Program-made: the position numbers and the translations under genes
Notes under the pieces: model-generated
Told to the model about the DNA's origin: nothing
What the model saw: the letters and a program-made list of their open reading frames with translations, nothing else
Databases searched by the model: none
From: Amantichitinum ursilacus
GTDB taxonomy: Bacteria; Pseudomonadota; Gammaproteobacteria; Burkholderiales; Chitinibacteraceae
Reading direction: 5' to 3'
NCBI RefSeq assembly: GCF_001294205.1
Contig: NZ_LAQT01000032.1
Coordinates: 1-64,000 of the forward strand
Length of the DNA stretch: 64,000 nt
Part shown: positions 1 through 10,470 of the stretch, piece by piece
Position numbering within the stretch: position 1 is the first letter of the stretch
How the letters are laid out: the number at the start of each line of letters is the position of its first letter

Positions 1-339
1 CGCGAATGCTTGTTTGTCTTTCCCAAGCACTCACACTCATCGGCTGTATTTTGTTAAAGATCGTTGCCACCAGACACTTGGAACCTGCTAAACTCTTCGT
101 TTTCGCTGTTTCGCTGTGTGTCTGCAGCGGAGAAACCGAACTATACCCACCACCCTGCAGACCGTCAACACCTGCTCTGCAAAAATCTTCTCCCGAATCC
201 TTAAACCCCTGATCCGCCAGCAAATCTTTGTTAAAGATTTTTGAAGGCAATTCTGAATCCGACCAAATCGGTCTCGACCAGACGGTTAAAACATTCGTAT
301 AAAACCTGCTTTAAACGCCATTTAAACGCCATAAAACTG
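1..339. other. Non-coding stretch resembling rRNA-operon spacer or edge sequence
   Basis: No convincing gene. The block around 24-60 (AAGCACTCACACTCATCGGC followed by TTTTGTTAAAGA) resembles, from memory, the spacer sequence common beside 16S, 23S and 5S genes in Neisseriales and other betaproteobacteria. TTTGTTAAAGAT occurs again near 228. No rRNA sequence is inside the window, so an operon lying just left of base 1 is an inference. A 68-codon open frame at 6-212 has no recognisable product and poor coding character. Confidence 0.3.
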
Positions 340-365
340 AAAAGCCGCTCGGGTGAGCGGCTTTT
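340..365. terminator. Intrinsic terminator, possibly bidirectional
   Basis: An 11-bp perfect stem (AAAAGCCGCTC / GAGCGGCTTTT) closes a 4-base loop, with A-rich and T-rich edges on both sides. It lies 35 bases beyond the stop of the minus-strand methyltransferase gene, and so probably ends that transcript as well as any transcript arriving from the left. Confidence 0.8.
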
Positions 366-399
366 GCATATCAATTTGCCTATAAATTAAGCAAATGGA

Positions 400-1881
400 T
401 TAACGATTGGACCCTGCCACCAGCTTGAACTCATAAAAGCGGCAATCCAGTGCACCGTTATATATAGGAAGACGGCGCGACGGCGTCAGGCGGATCAGTT
501 TGGGCAGGCGCAGATCGCCTGTCAGCAGCCAGGCACGCCAGCCGCTGAATTGCTGTTTAAGCACATTGCCCAGCTCCGGATAAAACTCCGCCAGCGCATC
601 CAGTTCTTCCAGACGCACGCCATACGGCGGGTTGGCGATCAGCACGCCTTCGGCTGCGGGCGCTTGTTCGGTATCACGCAGGTCGCCTTGCTGCACGTCC
701 ACCAAATGATCCAGCCCGGCTGCGACCAGATTATGGCGCGCGCTTTCAACCGCAACGGCATCCCGATCACGTCCCGTGATCGGTGCGCTCAATGTTTCAC
801 GCGCAGCGCCACGCGCCTGTTCACGGTAGCCATCCCATTTCTGCGCATCAAAGCCCGACAGACCTTCAAAGCCAAAGCGGCGCAAACGCCCCGGCGCCAG
901 GCCCAATGCAATCTGGGCGGCTTCAATCAGGAAGGTGCCGCTGCCGCACATGGGATCATGCAACGCTTCGTGACCATTCCAGCCCGACAGCAACAACAAA
1001 CCCGCCGCCAGATTTTCGCGCAACGGCGCATCTACGCTTTCCTGGCGATAACCACGTTTGAACAGCGATTCACCCGAGGTATCTATATAGAGCGTCGCCA
1101 GGCGATCGGTCATAAAGATATGGATACGCACATCCGGCGCATGCGTATCCACACTGGGGCGCTCGCCGCAGGCATCGCGGAAGATATCGCACACCGCGTC
1201 TTTTACTTTCAATGCAATAAAATCCAGGCTGCGCAGATTACTGCGTTGCGCCGTCACCGAGACCTTGATGGTGCGTTCCACATTAAACAACGCAGGCCAG
1301 TCGGTACGGGTGCCCAGACGATATAGATCGGCCTCGCTGCGATACGCGCGTTCATCCAGGCGCAACAGAATGCGGCTGGCGATGCGCGAATGCAGGTTGG
1401 CCAGGTACATCAGGTCAATCAGGCCGCGGAAACCCACGCCGCCTTCTTTAACATCGATATCTTGCGCGCCCAGGTTGGCCAGTTCATCGGCCAGCAACTG
1501 TTCCAGCCCGCGCGGGCACGGTGCGTAGTATTGCTGGATGGCGGTCCAATCAAACTGGTTGGGCCGCAATGTATTAGAAGCCGCCACCACGCCACCGCTG
1601 CCCGTGCCCCGGCTTGATACTGCGGCGGGTCGCCGGCCGGTATGCGAAAACCCGTCGCGACTATCCCGGCCGCGACCGCCGCGGTCATCGGCTTTACGCT
1701 CGCCAAACACGCGCGGTGCGCGCTCGGCTTCAGCGTCCGGACGCTTGCCGCCGCTGGCCGCCGCACCCGTCTTGCGGGCGTGGTCGGCTTGCTGTGCGCC
1801 CGGCCGTGCCGGTTTACGCGACGGCGCATCCGCAGTCGGCGCAACGCGTGGTGGCAGTTTCAGGGTTTTCTTTTCAGTCAT
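400..1881 (-). CDS. THUMP-domain class I SAM-dependent rRNA methyltransferase (RlmL-like)
   Basis: Predicted to methylate a guanine N2 in 23S rRNA, by analogy with the N-terminal half of E. coli RlmL. Residues 1 to about 105 are a basic, low-complexity extension rich in Arg, Ala, Gly and Pro. A THUMP region follows (about 115-260), then a Rossmann methyltransferase domain with the DPMCGSGT SAM-binding motif and NPPYG at about 417-421, the catalytic signature of N-methyltransferases. At 493 residues it is longer than usual single-domain relatives because of the extension. A TTG nine bases upstream (1890) is also in frame; ATG at 1881 is preferred. It is the last gene before the terminator at 340-365. 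The exact target base cannot be told from sequence. Confidence 0.85.
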   Translation of the reverse strand: MTEKKTLKLPPRVAPTADAPSRKPARPGAQQADHARKTGAAASGGKRPDAEAERAPRVFGERKADDRGGRGRDSRDGFSHTGRRPAAVSSRGTGSGGVVAASNTLRPNQFDWTAIQQYYAPCPRGLEQLLADELANLGAQDIDVKEGGVGFRGLIDLMYLANLHSRIASRILLRLDERAYRSEADLYRLGTRTDWPALFNVERTIKVSVTAQRSNLRSLDFIALKVKDAVCDIFRDACGERPSVDTHAPDVRIHIFMTDRLATLYIDTSGESLFKRGYRQESVDAPLRENLAAGLLLLSGWNGHEALHDPMCGSGTFLIEAAQIALGLAPGRLRRFGFEGLSGFDAQKWDGYREQARGAARETLSAPITGRDRDAVAVESARHNLVAAGLDHLVDVQQGDLRDTEQAPAAEGVLIANPPYGVRLEELDALAEFYPELGNVLKQQFSGWRAWLLTGDLRLPKLIRLTPSRRLPIYNGALDCRFYEFKLVAGSNR

Positions 1882-1911
1882 GATGTGCAAATCCAGTACG
1901 CCGCAGCCAGG

Positions 1912-2256
1912 CTACGGCAGGGTACGTCTAAGGGCGGCAGGCAATTTGCGCCGCACCAGAAAATAAGAATGCTGGATCAGTTCAGCCAGCAAGTCATCCG
2001 GAATGGCGGCGGGCGTATCCAGCGCAATCCAGTAATAACGCCCCAAATACGGCGCGGGCCGCACACCGGGGCGATCGGTTAGTTCCAGAAAACGGTCAGG
2101 CTCGACCTTGATGCAGACCGAGCCACTGTTCAGGCCATAAATGGCAAACATCTTTGCGCCGATGCTGTAGACCTCGTTGGTCTGCCACTTGATATCGGTC
2201 GTGGCCCCCGGTTGCGCCGCGCAAAACGCGCGAAACTGCTCGGCCGTCATCGCCAT
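1912..2256 (-). CDS. MmcQ/YjbR family protein
   Basis: A 114-residue protein of the MmcQ/YjbR (CyaY-like fold) family, a group of small double-wing DNA-binding-like proteins of unclear role. Visible family features are the N-terminal helix, the KMFAIYG strand, and the C-terminal YYWIALDTPAAIPDDLLAEL segment followed by a helix that ends in KLPAALR. The start at 2256 is chosen because AAGGAG lies 8 bases upstream; a longer in-frame reading to 2298 has no ribosome-binding site and lacks family resemblance. It sits between the SMC-like gene and the RNA methyltransferase on the same strand, with about 80 bases before it. Confidence 0.85.
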   Translation of the reverse strand: MAMTAEQFRAFCAAQPGATTDIKWQTNEVYSIGAKMFAIYGLNSGSVCIKVEPDRFLELTDRPGVRPAPYLGRYYWIALDTPAAIPDDLLAELIQHSYFLVRRKLPAALRRTLP

Positions 2257-2335
2257 CCACGGTACTCCTTCCCTACGTTGATGGCTGCAGGATAGCAAGC
2301 TTCAGCGTGGGTATCGTCCGCACGGCCGTCCAGGA

Positions 2336-5143
2336 TCAGACCGCCGCCTTGGCGCGACGCCGCGTTTGCGCAATCGCAGGCGCCCAGATTTCGCCAGCCT
2401 GCTTTTTGCGCGTAGTCAGCGTCAGATCGCTTGGGCCGTAGACGTTGGTGTTGTGCGTCAGCGGCGTGGTAATCAGATATTGCGCCTGGGTGGCTTTCAA
2501 GAAACCGCCCACACGATCAATGTTAAAGATATCCAGATGCGCAAACGGCTCGTCGATAAACACAAAGCCAGACGGGTTGGCGTCGTCCATCATCAGGCTG
2601 ATCAGCATGATCAACGACTTCATCACCTGCTGCCCGCCCGAGGCCTCGCCATCGTTCAGCCCCATCATGCCTTTCTGGTCAAAGTTGAAGCGTACGGTCA
2701 GGCCCGCTTGCGCCAGCACGGTGTCATCGTTTTCCAGTTGCGGCAGATCGGTTTCGACATCAATGCCCGACAATTCGCCCAGCCGCTTCAGATTGCGGCC
2801 ATAGGTACGCACCGTCGCTTTCAGCTTGTTGATATACGCGGCGCGCGCTTCATCGGTCAGTTGCGCGGTGCGTTCGACTTCGTTGCGATGCAGTTGGGTG
2901 TCGCGTTCCAGCGCGTGGTAATCCTCGCCCAGCTTGTCACGACGCAATAGCACGGTCTGATCGGTTTCCCAATCGGCTTGCGCCAGCCGCTCGCGCTCGC
3001 GCTCGATCATATGGCGCGCTTCGCTCAGACCACCATATTTGTCCTTGTAGGCGCGCAAGCTGGCGCTGCTACGCATTTCGGGCGGCATGCCGGCTTTGGC
3101 GTTGCGCAGATCGCGGATGCGGCGGCTTTGCTCATCGCGTTGGCGCGACAACTGGTTCAGCTCGTCATTGACGTGGGCATTAAGGCGGTCACGCCGGTCT
3201 TTCAGTTTCTCGAATTGCACGCGACCGTCTTCACGAATCTTGCGCGCTTCGTCCCAGCTGGCTTGCGCCGCCGCCACCGCCGCGCCGGCTTCTTGGGCGC
3301 GACGTTGTTCTTCGGGCCAACGCTCTGCGACGGCCGCAAATTCGTCCTGGCGCGCGGCCAACTGCACCACCGCCTGCATACCCATCAACGATTGTTGCAG
3401 GGCCGAGGCATCGCGCTCCAGCTCAACCAGCAAGGCCTCGTCTTTCAGCAATTGTTCGTTCAGATCACGCAAGCGACGCGCGGATTCTTGCAGACGCGAA
3501 ACCCGCGCTGCCTCGCCAAACGCATATTCACCGGGCCGAGCCGAGATATCGCGCGCACCGCGGCGTTCTTTATGAAAGCCATCGCGCGTAATCCACTCGC
3601 CATCCAGATGCTGGCCATCGGCCACTGATTTCGCCCGTTGCGTGCGATTAAGCAGGCTCACCAACCATGCGGGCGCATCGGCCTTAAAGTCGACAATCTC
3701 AAGAATCGAATTGCCATTGGCGCGGCCCACCTTCTCACGATCCGGCACGATGAAATGGCGGTATTTAAGCTGCTGCCCCAGTTCAAATGCGCGCTGCCGG
3801 TCTTGCGGCTTGTCCAGCAGAATGATGTGGCGATACGGGGCCAGCAACGCTTCCACCGCGTCCTGCCAGGTGTTGTCGCGCACCTCCACAATTTCGGTCA
3901 GCAATTGATGGCGGATACCCGCTTCGTCCAGCGCCGCGCGCATGCGGTTTACAAAGTCGGGATGCGGCGCCCGGCCCTGGTCCAGCGCAAACTTCATATC
4001 GGCCAGTTGCTGGCGTTCATCCTTTTGCACGCGGATGGTTTGTTTCAGTTGATTGGCTTGCTCACGCTTCAGCGCCAGTTGGTCCGCCAACGCCACGCCA
4101 TCGGCGCCGTTTTCGGCGGCAGCCAGCTGGCGCAGGCGTTCTGCCTCTTTCATGGTTTTTTCGCTGTCGCGCGCGGCATCGCGCGCCGACTGGAACACCG
4201 TATAAGCCGCATCGTTTTCGATCCGCGCCGCTTCTTCATGCGTCACCGCAATGGCTTGCGCCGCTTCGCTGTGGCGATAGTGCGCATCCAGCGCGTCCAG
4301 TTCATCCTGCTTCTGGCGCAATGATTTGCGCGCGCCGCGGAACTGGTTGATATAGCCGCGCAGGCTTTCCCATTGCTCCACGTACTTCAGCGCAGGGATG
4401 GCGTGCTGCTCCAGCGTTTCAATATCACGCTGCAAGCCTTGCCATTCCAGATAGTTGTTGCCGCGCAATTTAAGACGTTCAACGTCCAGGCCCAATTGGC
4501 TAAGCTGCTGTTCCATCTTGCCGAGTTCGCCCTCGGCTTCCTTCAGACGCAATTTGGCTTCGGCGTAATGGTCGAGCACCTGCTTGTCGCCAAACACCTG
4601 GAACACCAGCTCAAGCAGCGCCTTGGGCGAGTATTCGCACAGCTTGTCGGTGTCGCCCTGCTCCAGCGCCAACACTTCGGCAATCGCGGGCGTCAGGCCG
4701 GCTTGTTCCAGCCGACGTTTGTATTCGTTAACGCCCAGCCACTGCACGGTCAGCTCGGTTTGCGCATCCAGCGTGACATCGCCTTCGGCAATTGCGTACT
4801 GGCGCACCCAATCACCGCCCTGCTTTTTAATACGGCAAAACAAGGTGACGACTTCAGAGGTGGCCGGGAAAAACAGATACGGAAACAGCCCACCGCCCTG
4901 GCGACGCGGGTTGGATACCACGCCGCGCAGCCACGCGTTGTTCTCACGGTTATTGCGCACATAGCGTTTGTAATCGCGCCGGCCCGAGCATTTGAGCGCC
5001 AGCAACGTGCGCAGCGCATCCAGCAAGGTGGTTTTGCCGGAGCCATTGGGGCCAACGATGGTGACAATCTGGGCATCCAGCGGCACCTTGATGGCGCGCC
5101 AGAAATCCCAGTGGATCATTTCGAGTTCACGAATCTGGAACAT
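2336..5143 (-). CDS. SMC-like condensin ATPase (MksB/JetC-type)
   Basis: A 935-residue ABC-type ATPase with SMC architecture. The head has Walker A GPNGSGKT at 31-38, the signature SGGQQ at 835-839 and Walker B FVFIDE at 860-865, followed by an H-L-D loop. Long heptad-rich coiled-coil arms (roughly 190-390 and 590-800) flank a hinge-like globular segment (about 395-560, containing DNTWQDAVEALLAPYRHIILL). It is shorter than MukB (about 1,480) and somewhat shorter than typical MksB/JetC proteins. Its start abuts the stop of the MukE-like gene with no spacing, which implies coupled translation. It is predicted to entrap and extrude DNA with the two upstream proteins. RecN and Rad50 are less likely because of the partner genes and the hinge. 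No zinc hook (CxxC) is seen. Confidence 0.8.
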   Translation of the reverse strand: MFQIRELEMIHWDFWRAIKVPLDAQIVTIVGPNGSGKTTLLDALRTLLALKCSGRRDYKRYVRNNRENNAWLRGVVSNPRRQGGGLFPYLFFPATSEVVTLFCRIKKQGGDWVRQYAIAEGDVTLDAQTELTVQWLGVNEYKRRLEQAGLTPAIAEVLALEQGDTDKLCEYSPKALLELVFQVFGDKQVLDHYAEAKLRLKEAEGELGKMEQQLSQLGLDVERLKLRGNNYLEWQGLQRDIETLEQHAIPALKYVEQWESLRGYINQFRGARKSLRQKQDELDALDAHYRHSEAAQAIAVTHEEAARIENDAAYTVFQSARDAARDSEKTMKEAERLRQLAAAENGADGVALADQLALKREQANQLKQTIRVQKDERQQLADMKFALDQGRAPHPDFVNRMRAALDEAGIRHQLLTEIVEVRDNTWQDAVEALLAPYRHIILLDKPQDRQRAFELGQQLKYRHFIVPDREKVGRANGNSILEIVDFKADAPAWLVSLLNRTQRAKSVADGQHLDGEWITRDGFHKERRGARDISARPGEYAFGEAARVSRLQESARRLRDLNEQLLKDEALLVELERDASALQQSLMGMQAVVQLAARQDEFAAVAERWPEEQRRAQEAGAAVAAAQASWDEARKIREDGRVQFEKLKDRRDRLNAHVNDELNQLSRQRDEQSRRIRDLRNAKAGMPPEMRSSASLRAYKDKYGGLSEARHMIERERERLAQADWETDQTVLLRRDKLGEDYHALERDTQLHRNEVERTAQLTDEARAAYINKLKATVRTYGRNLKRLGELSGIDVETDLPQLENDDTVLAQAGLTVRFNFDQKGMMGLNDGEASGGQQVMKSLIMLISLMMDDANPSGFVFIDEPFAHLDIFNIDRVGGFLKATQAQYLITTPLTHNTNVYGPSDLTLTTRKKQAGEIWAPAIAQTRRRAKAAV

Positions 5144-5827
5144 TTACAGGTCTTCTCCAGATGCGGAGGAATCAACAGTGGCAACGTCGAGCGCCAATTG
5201 CGTGCCCGACAGATCAAGTACTTCGGCCATCGCGCCTTCGATAATGCGCGGCGCCAGTCTGGCGTAGTCGATCATCAGATCGAGCATCGGGCCTTCGTGG
5301 ATCATCTTGTTGCGGCGGACCACAAAGCCGAGCTTGGCCAGTTGGCCCAGGTTCATCGAAAAGCGCGATTTGCCGCCCAGCTTTTTGCCAAAGTCGGCGT
5401 AGATGGCGTCTTCCGGCACGCCCAGCGCCACTTCTTCGCCGCGCGCAATGGGCTTCTCCGAGCCAAACAGATCGGACTGGCCGCCGTTCTTGCTGGCGCG
5501 CGCAATCTGGCGCTCGCGCTTGGGCAGAATGATCAGCGCCCACACAATCACCAGCAAAGCGATCGCATCGCGCGGCAGACCCATATTGTTGGACAGCCAG
5601 TTATCGCCTTCGCCAAACACCCAGTCTTCCATCTCGGGTTTAAGGCCGATGGCGATGTGCTCGGCGTACGGGTTCTCCAGCAATTGCATGCCGCAATCGT
5701 CCAGACGCCGGTCGAGCATGTCGCGAAATACTTCGTCGACCAGCGCGCGACGCGCCAGCGGGTCTTTGCGCGGAATAAAACGGTGGGCGAACAGGCGCGC
5801 CAGCAGAATATTTAAAGCTTGATCCAT
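5144..5827 (-). CDS. MukE/MksE/JetB-like condensin accessory subunit
   Basis: A 227-residue acidic protein placed between a kleisin-like and an SMC-like gene, matching the second position of MksFEB and JetABC operons. It lacks membrane segments and has winged-helix character: the FGKKLGGKSRFSMNLGQLAKLGFVVRR segment reads as a helix-turn-helix with a wing. Family assignment rests mostly on context and size. The ATG at 5827 lies 13 bases after the upstream stop; an in-frame extension to 5893 overlaps the upstream gene and is not favoured. It would bridge the kleisin and the ATPase heads. The Glu/Asp-rich C-terminus (about 210-227) is probably disordered. Confidence 0.65.
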   Translation of the reverse strand: MDQALNILLARLFAHRFIPRKDPLARRALVDEVFRDMLDRRLDDCGMQLLENPYAEHIAIGLKPEMEDWVFGEGDNWLSNNMGLPRDAIALLVIVWALIILPKRERQIARASKNGGQSDLFGSEKPIARGEEVALGVPEDAIYADFGKKLGGKSRFSMNLGQLAKLGFVVRRNKMIHEGPMLDLMIDYARLAPRIIEGAMAEVLDLSGTQLALDVATVDSSASGEDL

Positions 5828-5840
5828 AACGGGTACCTGG

Positions 5841-7097
5841 TCAGAGCGGCTTAAGCCGGCCACGCGTGAGCGCAGCCACTTCGGGGTGATCAATCAGGTC
5901 GACAACATCATCGGTCTCAAACGCCAGCGGCAGCTTGACCAGGTCGGCGACGATGCTTTGCTCCAGCGCGGCCTCGCGGTCACCCAGCAGCGACAACAGC
6001 GACAGACGATAGGCGGTTTCGGCATAGGTATCGGCCAGCACGGCGTCGGTGAGCGGCGTTTCGAGCTTGATGTTTTGCAGCAGCTCAAACAGTTCTTCGG
6101 CATGCCACAGGCGCTCGGCTTCAGCGGCGCTGACATTGGGCGATTCTTCCGAAGCGGGCAGCTCGCTGACGATCTCCTCAACGCGTTCGCGCTCAAGGAT
6201 TTCAAATTCGGTTACGTCCAGCAGCAAATCCGAAACCGCAAAGGCGGGCTCGGGATGAAAACTGAGTAGATCGCGGCCCAGATCGGCCAGTTGTTCTTGC
6301 GAGCGGCCGCGCAGCCAGTCCGACACATTGGTCGAGGTCAGCCCGGACTGGCCCAGATGCACGCGTTGCGCCGCCAGTTCGGCCAGGCGGCGCTGGAATA
6401 CGCCGGTCATATTAAGCATGCGGCCTTGCGACAGCGCGATGGCTTGTGCAATTTGCTGCACGCGGCGCTCGCCCGATTCGTCTTCGAGCACGGCGCGGAC
6501 CACTTCGGTGCCCTTTTCCACCCACTTCCACACGCTATCTAGCTTGGCGCGCGCGCTGCGGATCTGATGTTCGGATTGCGATTCAAGCGCTTGCTCAAAA
6601 TCGCCATGCAATTCGGTCAGCCGCGCCTGCAAATGCTGCAGCGATTCGGTCGAGATATTGCCCACAGCCTGGCCCGCTGCCACTTGCGCGGTCAGATAGC
6701 CGAGTTCGGCATCGCCATCGGCAAATTGCGTCAGCGTGGCCACCGCTGCCAAGGCCACGCGGCCCGGTTCGGACAGGCCGTACAACCCTTCGTCGCTATC
6801 CCACACCAGCAAGCCGTTATCGCGCAGCCGCTTTAACACGGTGTCGCGCTTGATGGCATTGATATAACTGAAATGGCTTTCCAGCTCTTGCGGGCTCCAG
6901 CGTGGCGCTTCGGCGCGCGAGCCAATCTCACGCAGGATCAGCAGCCGCACCATGACTTCGTCTTCGCCACCGCGAAACAGCGTGATCAACGCATCCAGAT
7001 ACGGACGCGCACGCAGCAGCCCGGCCAGCGGTCCGAGATCAGCCGGGTCGACGCCGGGCTGAAAAAAATCAGCAAAGGGGGAATCTGGATTCAACAT
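5841..7097 (-). CDS. Kleisin-like condensin subunit (MksF/JetA-type)
   Basis: A 418-residue soluble protein. Residues about 45-125 form a winged-helix domain (EDEVMVRLLILREIG through DEGLYGLSEPGRVAL), as in MukF-family kleisins. A helical middle (about 150-300) follows, then a C-terminal helical or winged part (about 330-418) with an acidic linker, ERVEEIVSELPASEESPN. This arrangement fits MksF or JetA, which are of similar length. It is the first gene of the three-gene condensin-like set and starts 33 bases after the glycosyltransferase stop, so it is probably co-transcribed with obg. The assignment is from fold features and gene order, not clear sequence identity. Confidence 0.65.
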   Translation of the reverse strand: MLNPDSPFADFFQPGVDPADLGPLAGLLRARPYLDALITLFRGGEDEVMVRLLILREIGSRAEAPRWSPQELESHFSYINAIKRDTVLKRLRDNGLLVWDSDEGLYGLSEPGRVALAAVATLTQFADGDAELGYLTAQVAAGQAVGNISTESLQHLQARLTELHGDFEQALESQSEHQIRSARAKLDSVWKWVEKGTEVVRAVLEDESGERRVQQIAQAIALSQGRMLNMTGVFQRRLAELAAQRVHLGQSGLTSTNVSDWLRGRSQEQLADLGRDLLSFHPEPAFAVSDLLLDVTEFEILERERVEEIVSELPASEESPNVSAAEAERLWHAEELFELLQNIKLETPLTDAVLADTYAETAYRLSLLSLLGDREAALEQSIVADLVKLPLAFETDDVVDLIDHPEVAALTRGRLKPL

Positions 7098-7130
7098 GCA
7101 ACCGCGAGGTAAAACGAGGAAAGCGGCATT

Positions 7131-9396
<2,266 letters not shown>

Positions 9397-9408
9397 TTAC
9401 AAAAGAAA

Positions 9409-9433
9409 AAAGCCCTATCCGAGGATAGGGCTT
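9409..9433 (-). terminator. Intrinsic terminator of rplU-rpmA
   Basis: An 11-bp stem (AAGCCCTATCC type, loop of about 3-4 bases). Read on the minus strand it is followed by TTTTTTCTTTT. It is 25 bases beyond the rpmA stop and separates the ribosomal pair from obg. Confidence 0.88.
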
Positions 9434-9457
9434 TCAAGCTGCGAGGTCGCTAAAGCC

Positions 9458-9736
9458 TTAGGCTTGCGCTTCTTCGCCAACGTACGGGGTCACGATCACG
9501 GTGCGACGCTTTTGCGCGCCCTTGATCGCAAATTGCACGTAACCATCAACCAGTGCGAACAGGGTATGGTCTTTGCCCATGCCGACGTTCTCGCCCGGAT
9601 GAAATTCAGTACCGCGTTGGCGGATGATGATGGAACCAGCGTTGATCAGCTCACCGCCGTATACCTTCACGCCAAGACGCTTGGCCTGTGAGTCGCGACC
9701 GTTGCGCGAACTACCGCCTGCTTTTTTGTGTGCCAT
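9458..9736 (-). CDS. rpmA: 50S ribosomal protein L27
   Basis: A 92-residue L27 with the family N-terminus [20 protein letters not shown], which reaches toward the peptidyl-transferase centre. The [17 protein letters not shown] core is conserved. It follows rplU by 21 bases in a two-gene operon. The start is the canonical ATG. Confidence 0.98.
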   Translation of the reverse strand: MAHKKAGGSSRNGRDSQAKRLGVKVYGGELINAGSIIIRQRGTEFHPGENVGMGKDHTLFALVDGYVQFAIKGAQKRRTVIVTPYVGEEAQA

Positions 9737-9757
9737 GGTGTTTTAGCTCCTGACAGA

Positions 9758-10069
9758 TTACGCGTCGATCGAATCGATGCGGATTTCAGTGTAGTTCTGG
9801 CGATGGCCTGCGTGCTTCTGGTAGTGCTTACGGCGACGCATCTTGAAGATGCGAACCTTTTCGCCACGACCGTGGGAAACCACGGTTGCCTTGATGGAAG
9901 CGCCGGCGACCACAGGGGTCCCGATCGTCACTGCGTCACCGTTTGCCACCATCAATACTTCATTCAGTACGATCTGGCTGTCGATGTCTGCAGCAATCTG
10001 TTCTACTTTAAGTTTTTCGCCAATGACAACTTTGTACTGCTTGCCACCGGTTTTTACGACTGCATACAT
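9758..10069 (-). CDS. rplU: 50S ribosomal protein L21
   Basis: A 103-residue L21 ([14 protein letters not shown] start; [19 protein letters not shown] near the C-terminus), which binds 23S rRNA domains. GGAG lies 8 bases before the ATG. First gene of the rplU-rpmA operon, driven by the promoter at 10151-10179. Confidence 0.98.
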   Translation of the reverse strand: MYAVVKTGGKQYKVVIGEKLKVEQIAADIDSQIVLNEVLMVANGDAVTIGTPVVAGASIKATVVSHGRGEKVRIFKMRRRKHYQKHAGHRQNYTEIRIDSIDA

Positions 10070-10150
10070 TTAACAAGCTCCAAAGAGTTTGCACCCAAAA
10101 AAACCATGCCGCGAACGGCACAGCCCTCCGCCCACGCGAAGGAATCGGCG

Positions 10151-10179
10151 AATATACGCAATCTTTCTTTCCCGGTCAA
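10151..10179 (-). promoter_or_regulatory. Sigma-70 promoter of rplU-rpmA
   Basis: Read on the minus strand: TTGACC, 17 bases, TATATT. It ends about 80 bases before the rplU start, leaving a leader that could hold additional control. Confidence 0.6.
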
Positions 10180-10470
10180 TCACTTAGGCCAAATGGACGG
10201 TTGCAGCCACCCAGCCCGCCGCCGCATAGGGTGGGTCTGGACCCACCGACCAAAGTGATATGCCAGGGACGCGCTACGTCGCCGACGGCTTGGTCAGCCG
10301 GGTCCTGGCCAACTCCATGCCCAGCGCCAGCCCCTGATGTTGCCCCCTGGCCAGCGCCAGACCGGGCCAACGTAAACCCGCCTTGCAAGCCGTCCGCCGC
10401 TTGAATCGTGTTAATATCCCGGCGGCTTTATCTCTCACCTTTTTTATCAGATACGCAAAGCGAGGCGCTC
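10180..10470. other. Intergenic region upstream of ispB
   Basis: No gene is supported; frames here have no recognisable product. It holds a hairpin repeat (10221-10247) and presumably the ispB promoter, of which only a weak TAATAT near 10410 is visible. Confidence 0.5.
10221..10247 (+). repeat. REP-like palindromic hairpin, copy 1
   Basis: GGTGGGTC-TG-GACCCACC forms a perfect 8-bp stem preceded by GCCGCATAG. The 17-mer GCCGCATAGGGTGGGTC recurs exactly, in inverted orientation, at 61883-61899. A third related hairpin is at 61790-61809. Dispersed intergenic copies with one conserved flank fit a REP-type element. Confidence 0.7.

Noticed and set aside
6-212. 68-codon frame at the left edge
   Set aside because: Lies in sequence that looks like rRNA spacer, with no ribosome-binding site or recognisable product.
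4373-5815. Long plus-strand open frame (480 codons) opposite the SMC-like and MukE-like genes
   Set aside because: Antisense shadow of high-GC coding DNA; no domain recognisable, and no ribosome-binding site.
2336-7097. Complete Wadjet (JetABCD) defence system
   Set aside because: No fourth gene of JetD type lies on either side, so only a condensin-like triad can be claimed.
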